Positions 19,458 through 26,811 of a DNA stretch of 64,000 nucleotides are shown piece after piece. Positions within the stretch are counted from its first letter, which is position 1, and every line of letters starts with the position of its first letter. This DNA comes from Beijerinckiaceae bacterium (GTDB taxonomy: Bacteria > Pseudomonadota > Alphaproteobacteria > Rhizobiales > Beijerinckiaceae). The position numbers were made by a program, and so were the translations under genes. The stretch spans positions 1 through 64,000 of the forward strand of contig CANGJJ010000002.1 of assembly GCA_947454485.1 (NCBI GenBank), in the 5' to 3' direction. The notes beneath the pieces are model-generated. The model searched no databases and was not told the origin of the DNA. It worked only from the letters and a program-made list of their open reading frames with translations.

Positions 19458-20306
19458 ATGAGCCCATGGCTGCCCCTTGGGGTCGAGGGACCATTAAGAC
19501 CCGCTGACCCCCTACCCCTGCCCGCACAGGCCCTGAAGCGGGGAATGAGAGCGCGTCTGCGCCCGGCTATGGCGGCGGGGGCCAAAGCCGCCCTGCAGCT
19601 CCTTTATCCACCCTCATGCCTTGCCTGCCGGGCCGCCACCCGCGAGAGCGGGGTCCTGTGCACCCCCTGCTGGACCGCTGTGCGCTTTATCGAGCGCCCC
19701 TTTTGCGAGCGGCTGGGGACACCCTTTGCGCAGGATCTGGGCCCCGGCCTGCTCTCGCCCGAAGTCATGGCCGACCCGCCCGTCTGGGCGCGGGCGCGGG
19801 CCGTGGCGGTCTTTGAAGATGGGCCCGTGAAGCGGCTGACCTATCGCCTCAAATATTATGACAGGATGGAGGTCGCCAAACCGCTCGGGCGCTGGATGGC
19901 CCGCGCCGGGCTTGATCTGCTGCAAGAGGCTGACCTCCTGATCCCCGTGCCGCTCCACCGGGGCCGCCTCTTTGCTCGCCGTTTCAATCAGGCCATGGCG
20001 CTCGCCCAATCGATCTCGCAGGCCTGCGGCGTGCCGGCCGACGGTCTGGTGCTGGAGCGTATGCGCCGCACAGCGCCGCAAGTCGGCCTCTCGCGCCTGC
20101 AGCGCGCCGCCAATATGCAGGGCGTCTTTCAGGTGGCGCCCGACAAGCGCCTCACGATTGAAGGGCGGCGGCTCGTTCTCATTGATGATGTGCTGACCTC
20201 GGGGGCGACCTCCAATGCCGCCGCGCGGGTGCTGCTGCGCGCGGGCGCAGCGCAGGTTGATTTGCTGACCTTTGCGCGCGTTGTTGTCGGCGATGGGGCA
20301 TTGTGA
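19458..20306 (+). CDS. ComF family phosphoribosyltransferase-like protein
   Basis: This is a 282-residue double-zinc-ribbon plus phosphoribosyltransferase protein, related to ComF/GntX. The zinc ribbon is at about 52-76 (CLACRAATRESGVLCTPCW). A central segment follows (YRLKYYDRMEVAKPLGRWM; LIPVPLHRGRLFARRFNQA). The PRPP-binding loop LVLIDDVLTSGATSNAA is at about 238-254. In competent bacteria ComF helps single-strand DNA handling after uptake; in most proteobacteria the role is unclear. The start is uncertain: 19458 gives a long N-terminus, whereas ATGs at 19545 or 19569 would be closer to the family norm. It precedes grxC on the same strand. Confidence 0.9.
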   Translation: MSPWLPLGVEGPLRPADPLPLPAQALKRGMRARLRPAMAAGAKAALQLLYPPSCLACRAATRESGVLCTPCWTAVRFIERPFCERLGTPFAQDLGPGLLSPEVMADPPVWARARAVAVFEDGPVKRLTYRLKYYDRMEVAKPLGRWMARAGLDLLQEADLLIPVPLHRGRLFARRFNQAMALAQSISQACGVPADGLVLERMRRTAPQVGLSRLQRAANMQGVFQVAPDKRLTIEGRRLVLIDDVLTSGATSNAAARVLLRAGAAQVDLLTFARVVVGDGAL

Positions 20307-20353
20307 CGAGAGCGTGACTGACCATATAAAGGGTCCAGAGAGTGAGACCCGTC

Positions 20354-20608
20354 ATGCCCGCAGTGACTATCTATACAAAAGCCTGGTGCCCCTATTGCGA
20401 TGCTGCCAAGGATCTCTTGCGCGGCAAGAATGTCGCCTTTGACGAGATCTCCGTCGATGGCGACACCGCAGGACAGAATGCGATGGCCGAGCGCGCCAAT
20501 GGTCGGCGCACCGTGCCGCAGATTTTCATCGGCGATCAGCATGTGGGCGGCTGCGATGATCTTTATGCGCTGGAGCGCTCCGGCAAGCTCGACCCGCTGC
20601 TGGGCTGA
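20354..20608 (+). CDS. grxC: glutaredoxin 3
   Basis: This is an 84-residue glutathione-dependent dithiol oxidoreductase. TIYTKAWCPYCDAAKDLL contains the CPYC active site at about 11-14. TVPQIFIGDQHVGGCDDL carries the cis-proline and the glutathione-binding GG(C)DD. The ATG at 20354 is used; a GTG 12 bases earlier is possible. It sits between comF and the DUF1178 gene, a conserved alphaproteobacterial trio. Confidence 0.96.
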   Translation: MPAVTIYTKAWCPYCDAAKDLLRGKNVAFDEISVDGDTAGQNAMAERANGRRTVPQIFIGDQHVGGCDDLYALERSGKLDPLLG

Positions 20609-20623
20609 GGATCAGTTTCATTC

Positions 20624-21121
20624 ATGATCAAATATACGCTCATCTGCGATCAGGAGCATGAGTTCGAGAGTTGGTTCCCGAACGCTGAGGCCTATGACAC
20701 GCAGGTCAAGCGCGGCTTCGTTGAATGCCCGCACTGCCAGTCAAAGAAAGTGTCCAAAGCGCTGATGGCCCCTGCCGTCTCAACATCGCGCAAGAAAGAA
20801 GCGATGCGCATCCCACAGATGCCGCAAGAGCTTGTCCCGCAAGAGCCTGCCCCACAAATGCCGGAGATGCCTGCGCCCGTTGCTTTGCTCGATGAGCAGC
20901 AACAACAGATGCGCGCCATGATCCGCGAACTGCATGACAAACTGACCGAGAATTCCACCAATGTGGGCGATCAGTTCACGCAAGAGGCGCGCAAGATCCA
21001 TGCGGGTGAAGCGCCCGAGCGCTCCATTCACGGCAAGGCATCGATGGAAGAAGCAAAGGCCTTGATCGAGGAGGGCATCCCCGTTCTGCCATTGCCCATG
21101 CCGCCAGAAGATCGGAACTGA
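20624..21121 (+). CDS. DUF1178 family protein
   Basis: This is a 165-residue protein of unknown function. It opens with MIKYTLICDQEHEFESWFPN, a motif with a CxxxHEFE pattern, and has a CPHC pair at about 37-40, suggesting a small zinc-binding domain. A Met/Pro/Gln-rich linker follows at about 62-95. The C-terminal helical block (MRAMIRELHDKLTENSTNVG, FTQEARKIHAGEAPERSIHG) is typical of DUF1178. The stop codon abuts the stop of the convergent BTLCP gene with no intervening base. Confidence 0.92.
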   Translation: MIKYTLICDQEHEFESWFPNAEAYDTQVKRGFVECPHCQSKKVSKALMAPAVSTSRKKEAMRIPQMPQELVPQEPAPQMPEMPAPVALLDEQQQQMRAMIRELHDKLTENSTNVGDQFTQEARKIHAGEAPERSIHGKASMEEAKALIEEGIPVLPLPMPPEDRN

Positions 21122-21787
21122 TTATTCGCGCGAGACAATAAGCGGGGCGCTGGTCGGCTCGCCGATTTGCTCCCACAGATTGGCATCACTCTGCGACTGA
21201 CGCTTGACGAAGACATAAGGCACATCATGCCATGGCTTCACTTCGTCATTCATATTGTCGAGGATGAAGTCGCCGCGATCGGTCTTGACGGTGAGCACCG
21301 CATGGCCTTCGCCCTTCTCGTCTTTCACAATGGTGACGAGCAAGGATTGGCGCGGCAGGCCTTCAGCCATCAGCAATTTGCGCTTCAACAGCACATAGTC
21401 TTCGCAATCACCAAACCCATCGGTCGGCAAATCCCAGCGGTCGATCATGCCCCAATGATCCTGATCCGAGATCGGATGGATCATCGTATTGACGAGAATA
21501 TTGATGCGGCGAAGCGTTGCCCAGTTATCGCGGTTGAGCTCGGTATCCTGCGCGCTCACAACCTGATTGGGGCATTCGACTTCATTGCGGCTGCAAAACT
21601 CTGCCCAGCCATAGGGGGTCAAGGTCACAGGCCCGACATTGATGGATGTCGCCAGCGGCAAGCGCTCCACGCGTTGGCGCGGACCTGCCGCGTCAGCAGG
21701 CTGTGCGCCCGCAAACAGCAGCGCCAGCGCAAGAACGCGACCCGCAAGGGAACGGCATTCCAACAGCAGAGGCATGCGAAGACCCAC
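21122..21787 (-). CDS. transglutaminase-like cysteine peptidase (BTLCP)
   Basis: This is a 221-residue exported protein of the bacterial transglutaminase-like cysteine proteinase family (PF06035). A signal peptide covers about 1-33 with a cleavage-like PADAAG. The catalytic triad is readable: cysteine in GFGDCEDYVLLK, histidine in GEGHAVLTV, aspartate in FILDNMNDEV. In relatives such as LapG this fold cleaves periplasmic adhesin regions under c-di-GMP control, but no LapD or GGDEF/EAL gene is near, so the target here is unknown. The start may be 21775. It converges on the DUF1178 gene end to end. Confidence 0.9.
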   Translation of the reverse strand: MGLRMPLLLECRSLAGRVLALALLFAGAQPADAAGPRQRVERLPLATSINVGPVTLTPYGWAEFCSRNEVECPNQVVSAQDTELNRDNWATLRRINILVNTMIHPISDQDHWGMIDRWDLPTDGFGDCEDYVLLKRKLLMAEGLPRQSLLVTIVKDEKGEGHAVLTVKTDRGDFILDNMNDEVKPWHDVPYVFVKRQSQSDANLWEQIGEPTSAPLIVSRE

Positions 21788-21933
21788 TCTCCGGTTTGCC
21801 CGATGTCACGGGCGTTGCCACCATGGCCCCTTCGGCCATTGGTTAAGAAACCGTAAACGAGAGTTTGTCTGTCGTCATCCCGTCACGCTCACGATTCAAG
21901 GAGCGTGGTTAATCTGCCGCAGAGGCCGGGTAA

Positions 21934-22662
21934 TCAGCTGCGACGCGCCGACATCATATAGTTAATGTCTGTGTCGCGAGAGACTGACCATTTGGCGCGC
22001 AGCGGGTTGAAGACGACACCGGCGCGGGCGCGCGCCTGAAGCTCTGCATCCTCCATCGCGTCCTCAAGCTCGGCCGGGGTGATGAATTTCTCCCACTGAT
22101 GGGTGCCCTTGGGCACCCAGCCCAGCACATATTCCGCGCCCACAATGGCCAAGGCGAAGCTCTTCAAGGTGCGGTTGAGGGTCGCGGCAAAAAACCAGCC
22201 CCCCGGCCTCACCATACTACCTGCCGTGCGCACGAAACTTGGCATATCGACGACATGTTCGAGCACTTCCATCGCGCAGACCACATCAAACTGCGCGCCG
22301 GAGGCGGCGAGATCTTCCGCCGTTTGCGAGCGATAATCGATCGTGAGCCCGCTTTCTTTCATATGGATCCGCGCCACATCAATGACGCCGGGGGAGGGAT
22401 CAATCGCGGTGACTTGCGCGCCTGCTTGCGCCAGAGCCTCGCTGAAAAGCCCACCGCCACAGCCAATATCGAGCACGCGAAGACCCGCGAGCGACTGCCC
22501 CGCGCCCTGCAACTGCTCTTCGACAAAGCGCAGACGCAGAGGATTAATCTGATGCAGCGGCTTCATCGGGCCGCGCGGATCCCACCAGCTCGCACTGAGT
22601 TGTTCAAAGCGCGCCACATCGGCAGGATCAACGGAAGACGAGTTGGGCTGCATCACATTCAC
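21934..22662 (-). CDS. ubiG: ubiquinone biosynthesis O-methyltransferase UbiG
   Basis: UbiG is a SAM-dependent enzyme performing both O-methylations in ubiquinone synthesis. The 242 residues show the family hallmark opening VARFEQLSASWWDPRGPMKP with LHQINPLRL. SAM motif I is VLDIGCGGGLFSEALA, and VVCAMEVLEHV, FFAATLNRTLKSFALAIVGAE and GTHQWEKFI.P.EL follow. GGAG lies 8 bases before the third-codon ATG at 22653 but only 3 before 22662, so the true start may be 22653. It is transcribed divergently from the AT-hook and lysC genes, the usual ubiG/lysC neighbourhood. Confidence 0.97.
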   Translation of the reverse strand: MNVMQPNSSSVDPADVARFEQLSASWWDPRGPMKPLHQINPLRLRFVEEQLQGAGQSLAGLRVLDIGCGGGLFSEALAQAGAQVTAIDPSPGVIDVARIHMKESGLTIDYRSQTAEDLAASGAQFDVVCAMEVLEHVVDMPSFVRTAGSMVRPGGWFFAATLNRTLKSFALAIVGAEYVLGWVPKGTHQWEKFITPAELEDAMEDAELQARARAGVVFNPLRAKWSVSRDTDINYMMSARRS

Positions 22663-22833
22663 TCCGGGAGCGCCCCTTCTACTGCCTTTTGGCCGGTGGT
22701 TGCCAGAGGCGGCACAGCCTTCTAGGGTTAGCTTTATCGTTTAGCCATTTTGGGATGGCCCGTGCGCCTTGGAATACCGCCTCAGGCGGCGTCTTGGATC
22801 ACCCATCCAGAGAATTATGGGTCAGGAAACTCT

Positions 22834-23439
22834 ATGAAGCGACCAATCAAACCATTCGTGGTCGAGGTCCGCAAAGGGCAGAAAAAGGGTGATGAGCCCG
22901 CTCAAATGGCTCAACCAAAGCCTGCCCCCAAGCCCGGCCCCCGCAATGCCTCTGGCGATGATGCCCTGCGCCGGGCGCAGGACATATTGTTTGCGCCAAG
23001 CCCAGCGCCAGCTGCGGCGGTCCCGCCCGCCCGCACAGGGCGCATTCTGGCCAGCCTTGATGAGCCAACGCCCCCCGTTGAGGTCGAAGCGCCCGCCCGC
23101 AAGCGCGGCCGCCCACCCGGCTCGCTGAATAAACCCAAATCCGAGGCCAAGGCCCCCGCTGGCCCGCCCAAGCGCCGGGGCCGCCCGCCCAAAAACCCGC
23201 GCCAGCCGCTTCGCCAGATCGATCCAACCGCGATCCAGGCCCCCACCGCGCCCTCGTTGGAGCCCTTCGCCGCGAGCACCGCCCCCGCGCATCTGCCTCG
23301 CAAGCTCCAGCAGCTTCTTGGCCTCGAGAGCGGCCAGATCGCCAAACAGGTCGGGCGCGTCCCTGCAGGTGAGCGCTGGAAGCGCCGGTTGCGCGGCCCC
23401 GCGCGCCTCGCCTTCGAGCGGCGGCACACCAAGGCCTGA
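22834..23439 (+). CDS. AT-hook-type basic protein, unknown function
   Basis: This is a 201-residue Pro/Ala/Lys/Arg-rich protein, largely disordered by composition. It carries two AT-hook-like cores: RKRGRPPGSLNK (about 91-102) and KRRGRPPKNPR (about 117-127). The GRPP core is what enters the AT minor groove in AT-hook proteins. The C-terminal 50 residues (LPRKLQQLLGLESGQIAKQVG, then RWKRRLRGPARLAFERR) look helical and basic. AGGAAA precedes the ATG at 22834. It lies between ubiG and lysC. DNA binding or nucleoid architecture is inferred from the motif; no named homologue is recognised. Confidence 0.8.
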   Translation: MKRPIKPFVVEVRKGQKKGDEPAQMAQPKPAPKPGPRNASGDDALRRAQDILFAPSPAPAAAVPPARTGRILASLDEPTPPVEVEAPARKRGRPPGSLNKPKSEAKAPAGPPKRRGRPPKNPRQPLRQIDPTAIQAPTAPSLEPFAASTAPAHLPRKLQQLLGLESGQIAKQVGRVPAGERWKRRLRGPARLAFERRHTKA

Positions 23440-23562
23440 CCCTGCCTCAAGGCACGGCGTTGACAGGGGAAGATGTGGCAGCCATAGAACCGCACGCGCG
23501 GCGCGGCTCTGCCACACGCGCCCCACCCAGTCGCAGAGACTCCACCCTAGTCGAAGAGACCC

Positions 23563-24798
23563 ATGGCCCGTCTCGTCATGAAATTCGGCGGCACATCTGT
23601 CGCCAACCTCGATCGGATCCGCAATGTCGCGCAGCATGTGAAGCGCGAGGTTGAGGCTGGTCACGATGTTGCTGTCGTCGTGTCCGCCATGTCCGGCAAA
23701 ACCAATGAATTGGTTGCTTGGTGCACGGACGCCTCCAAACTCTACGACAAGCGCGAATATGATGCGGTCGTGGCGTCAGGCGAACAAGTGACCTCGGGCC
23801 TGCTCGCCATTGCGCTGCAAGAGATCGGCATCTCCGCGCGCTCATGGCAGGGTTGGCAAATCCCCATCCGCACCTCTGATGCGCATGGTTCTGCGCGCAT
23901 TGAGTCGATTGATGGCAGCTCGCTCGTCAATGGCTTCAATCGCAAGGAGGTCGCGGTCATCGCAGGCTTCCAGGGCATCCACGCTGAAAGCGGTCGTCTC
24001 ACAACACTGGGTCGTGGTGGCTCTGACACAAGCGCGGTTGCGATTGCTGCAGCAATCGAAGCTGATCGCTGCGACATTTATACCGATGTTGACGGCGTCT
24101 ATACGACCGATCCGCGCATCGTTCCCAAGGCGCGCCGTCTTGATCGTGTCGCTTTTGAAGAAATGCTCGAAATGGCGTCGCTCGGCGCCAAGGTGCTGCA
24201 GGTTCGCTCCGTCGAAGTGGCGATGGTGCATAAGGTGAAGACCTTTGTGCGCTCGTCTTTCGATGATCCGGCCAATCCGCAGCCCGGTACGCTGATTTGT
24301 GACGAGGAGGATATCGTGGAACAGCAGGTCGTCACCGGAATTGCCTTCTCCAAGGATGAGGCGCAGCTGACCTTGCGCTCGGTCGCAGACAAGCCCGGCG
24401 TGGCAGCGGCCATCTTCGTCCCGCTGGCCGATGCCAATATCAATGTCGATATGATCATTCAGGTCGTGTCCAACGACAAGAAATCAACCGACATCACCTT
24501 CACCGTGCCTGCCGCTGATTTCGAACGCGCCAAGGTCATCATCGAAGGTCTGCGCGGTGATATCGGTTATGAGTCGCTGCAGGGCGCCACGGATGTTGTG
24601 AAGATCTCGGCCATCGGCATTGGCATGCGCTCGCATGCTGGCGTCGCGGCCCGCGCCTTCAAGGCGCTTGCCGACAAAGGCGTGAATATCCGCGCCATCA
24701 CGACGAGCGAGATCAAATTCTCGGTCCTGATTGATGCCGAATATACAGAGCTGGCCGTGCGCACGCTCCACACGCTCTACGGTCTCGACAAGCCCTGA
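23563..24798 (+). CDS. lysC: aspartate kinase LysC
   Basis: LysC phosphorylates aspartate, the first committed step toward lysine, threonine, methionine and diaminopimelate. The 411-residue protein has KFGGTSVANLDRIRNVAQHV at the N-terminus, and VVVSAMSGKTNELV and TLGRGGSDTSAVAIA with the DIYTDVDGVYTTDPRIV block follow. Two C-terminal ACT domains (about 265-405, e.g. VPLADANINVDMIIQ, AFKALADKGVNIRAITTSEI) mediate allosteric inhibition by pathway amino acids. The length fits the class I alpha-type enzyme. Confidence 0.98.
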   Translation: MARLVMKFGGTSVANLDRIRNVAQHVKREVEAGHDVAVVVSAMSGKTNELVAWCTDASKLYDKREYDAVVASGEQVTSGLLAIALQEIGISARSWQGWQIPIRTSDAHGSARIESIDGSSLVNGFNRKEVAVIAGFQGIHAESGRLTTLGRGGSDTSAVAIAAAIEADRCDIYTDVDGVYTTDPRIVPKARRLDRVAFEEMLEMASLGAKVLQVRSVEVAMVHKVKTFVRSSFDDPANPQPGTLICDEEDIVEQQVVTGIAFSKDEAQLTLRSVADKPGVAAAIFVPLADANINVDMIIQVVSNDKKSTDITFTVPAADFERAKVIIEGLRGDIGYESLQGATDVVKISAIGIGMRSHAGVAARAFKALADKGVNIRAITTSEIKFSVLIDAEYTELAVRTLHTLYGLDKP

Positions 24799-24815
24799 TC
24801 TGAGGTGATGAGCGA

Positions 24816-25040
24816 TCAGAAATCGCTCGTCAGTCCCTTGATCTCCCAGTCGCCATAGCGAACCGGATCCAGCCCGCCCCGCCCGTTGATCTCACGGGGG
24901 CGGGCTTTTTCTTGCGCCTCCGCCTGCGCCCGGCGCTCAGCCGCCTCCGCCAAAGCGCGCTGCGCGGCAGGGGAGAGCTGCTTGGGCGGCGCCTGCGGGG
25001 CATCGTCTTCCGGGATGGGTGGGGCGACATTATCTGTCAT
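24816..25040 (-). CDS. DUF1674 family protein (SDHAF4-like)
   Basis: This is a 74-residue protein. The conserved C-terminus GRGGLDPVRYGDWEIKGLTSDF is the DUF1674/Sdh8 signature. The mitochondrial homologue SDHAF4 binds flavinylated SdhA during succinate dehydrogenase assembly; the bacterial role is inferred by homology. The first 45 residues are Pro/Ala/Glu-rich and helical. The start at 25040 gives the family size, whereas a longer frame reads through a repeat element. Order DUF1674 / rsmB-like / heparinase / purH is a common Rhizobiales arrangement. Confidence 0.92.
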   Translation of the reverse strand: MTDNVAPPIPEDDAPQAPPKQLSPAAQRALAEAAERRAQAEAQEKARPREINGRGGLDPVRYGDWEIKGLTSDF

Positions 25041-25446
25041 GTTTGGGCTCTCTGGGGCAGTCGGCAGTGGGCAGTCGGCAGTCGATGATCCGACTGCTGA
25101 ATGCCTATTGCCTCCATATAGGTCAGCAAGTCCTCGATGTGTACCGCTGCGCTCTCCTTCTCCCAGAGGGAGAAGGTGGCTGCGGAGCAGACGGATGAGG
25201 GGATCGGGTCTTGGTCGAGGAAGGCACAGCGCCAGTTGCGCCCCATCCTGCACCTCCCGATCCCCTCCTCAGTCGGCATCCGCCGACAGCTCCTCCCATT
25301 GGGAGGAGCAAGAGCCCCTTTTAGAAAGGTCGAGGCAAGCTAAGTGCCTAACTTGCGTGGGGCGAATCGCGCACCTATGGTCGCGCGTCCTGCTCCACCG
25401 TTGAGATTCGACGCGTGACAGCTTCGTTTTCGCTGCGGATCTTCTT
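25041..25446. repeat. intergenic mosaic repeat region (RIME-like palindromes)
   Basis: These 406 bases hold no gene but several nested repeats. A 13-base direct repeat GGCAGTCGGCAGT occurs at 25056-25068 and 25070-25082. A 9-bp hairpin CCTTCTCCC/GGGAGAAGG lies at 25156-25176. A hairpin GTCGGC/GCCGAC is at 25272-25287 and a hairpin GCTCCTCCC/GGGAGGAGC at 25289-25309. A 12-base long-range inverted repeat GAGGGGATCGGG (25197-25208) / CCCGATCCCCTC (25256-25267) joins the two halves. This composition matches the dispersed intergenic mosaic elements (RIME-type) of Rhizobiales chromosomes. Copy number cannot be judged from one window. Confidence 0.6.
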
Positions 25447-26811
25447 GTGACTCAACCCGGCCGACCGTTTCGTTCCAAAGCCCAGCAGCCCCCCGCGCCC
25501 ATGCCGCCCGGCCTGCAAGCGCGCATTGTGGCCGCTGCCATTATTGCCGAGGTCGCCGGTCAGGGCTTGAGCCTTGATGAGCGCCTTGCCAATGACGCCC
25601 CCGGCGGGCGGATGAGCGAGCTGGAGCCGCGCGACCGGGCGCTGGTGCGCTCCATCGCCACCGTTTCGCTGCGCCGTTTGGGAACAATCAGAGCCGCCCT
25701 TGGCCGCTTTCTCGAAAAGGGTCTGCCGCGCAAAGCCGTCCATATCGAATGGACCTTGGTGGTGGGTGCCGCGCAGATTCTCTTTCTCGACATTCCCGAT
25801 CATGCCGCCGTTGATCTGGCCGTCCATGCCGTGCGCCGCGATCAACGCAGCCTGCCCTTCTCAGGCCTTGTGAATGCGGTGCTGCGCAATGTCGCGCGAG
25901 CGAAAGACGAGCTCCTCAGCCCCGATGATGATTTCATCGACACGCCCGCTTGGCTCGCCGCACGTTGGCGCAATGCCTATGGCGAAGAACGCGCCCGCGC
26001 GATTGCCCGCATCAATCAATGTGAGCCGACGCTCGATCTCACCATCAAAAGCGATGCAGCAAGCTGGGCCGAAAAGCTCGGCGGCATTTTGTTGCCGCAA
26101 GGCTCCGTGCGTTTGCTCGATCATACGCCCATCGGCGAGCTGCAAGGCTTCGAAGAGGGCGCATGGTGGGTGCAAGATGCTGCTGCCAGCCTGCCGGCCC
26201 GCTTGCTTCCTGTGACAGCGGGTATGCAAGTGCTCGATCTGTGCGCTGCGCCTGGTGGCAAGACCTGCCAGCTGGCTGCAACAAGCGCGCAAGTCACCGC
26301 GCTTGATCGCTCAGCTGAGCGCATGCGCCGCGTCAGCGCCAATCTCGAGCGCTTGCATCTGACCGCGACTTTGAGCATCGGCGATGCGACCAATTTTGAA
26401 GCTGGCCCCTTTGACGCGATTTTGCTCGATGCGCCCTGCACCGCAACCGGGACCATTCGCCGTCACCCTGACGTAGCGTGGATCAAGCGCGCCAGCGACA
26501 TTACATCGCTTGCCAAAGTTCAAGCCAAGATGATCGACCATGCGCTGGAGCTACTCAAGCCCGGCGGCCATCTCATCTATTGTACCTGTTCGCTGGAGCC
26601 TGAAGAAGGCGAGCAGCAAATCGCTGCGCTTCTGCGTCGTAACCCTGATGTGCAGCGCGCGCCGATCTTGCCACAGGAAATTGGTGGGCTCACAGATTGT
26701 GTGACAGCCGAAGGCGACTTGCGCACTCTGCCCTGCCATCTCTACGATGAGGATGCGCGTCGCAGCGGGCTCGATGGATTCTTCGCAGCGCGCTTGGTAC
26801 GCCGCGCATGA
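25447..26811 (+). CDS. RsmB/NOP family RNA (cytosine-5) methyltransferase
   Basis: This is a 454-residue SAM-dependent methyltransferase of the RsmB/Sun type. An N-terminal NusB-like helical domain (about 20-150) contains DRALVRSIATVSLRRLG and DIPDHAAVDLAVHAVRR. The catalytic domain has VLDLCAAPGGKTCQLA for SAM binding, the DAPCTATGTIRRHPDV cysteine motif and YCTCSLEPEEGEQQI with the second catalytic cysteine. In E. coli RsmB makes m5C967 in 16S rRNA. A GTG at 25447 opens this frame; the ATG at 25501 is an alternative start. Its stop overlaps the heparinase start (ATGA). Confidence 0.93.
   Translation: MTQPGRPFRSKAQQPPAPMPPGLQARIVAAAIIAEVAGQGLSLDERLANDAPGGRMSELEPRDRALVRSIATVSLRRLGTIRAALGRFLEKGLPRKAVHIEWTLVVGAAQILFLDIPDHAAVDLAVHAVRRDQRSLPFSGLVNAVLRNVARAKDELLSPDDDFIDTPAWLAARWRNAYGEERARAIARINQCEPTLDLTIKSDAASWAEKLGGILLPQGSVRLLDHTPIGELQGFEEGAWWVQDAAASLPARLLPVTAGMQVLDLCAAPGGKTCQLAATSAQVTALDRSAERMRRVSANLERLHLTATLSIGDATNFEAGPFDAILLDAPCTATGTIRRHPDVAWIKRASDITSLAKVQAKMIDHALELLKPGGHLIYCTCSLEPEEGEQQIAALLRRNPDVQRAPILPQEIGGLTDCVTAEGDLRTLPCHLYDEDARRSGLDGFFAARLVRRA

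Noticed and set aside
25041-25446. CRISPR array or tRNA remnant suggested by clustered repeats
   Set aside because: The repeats are palindromes of different sequence without uniform spacers; they fit an intergenic mosaic element.
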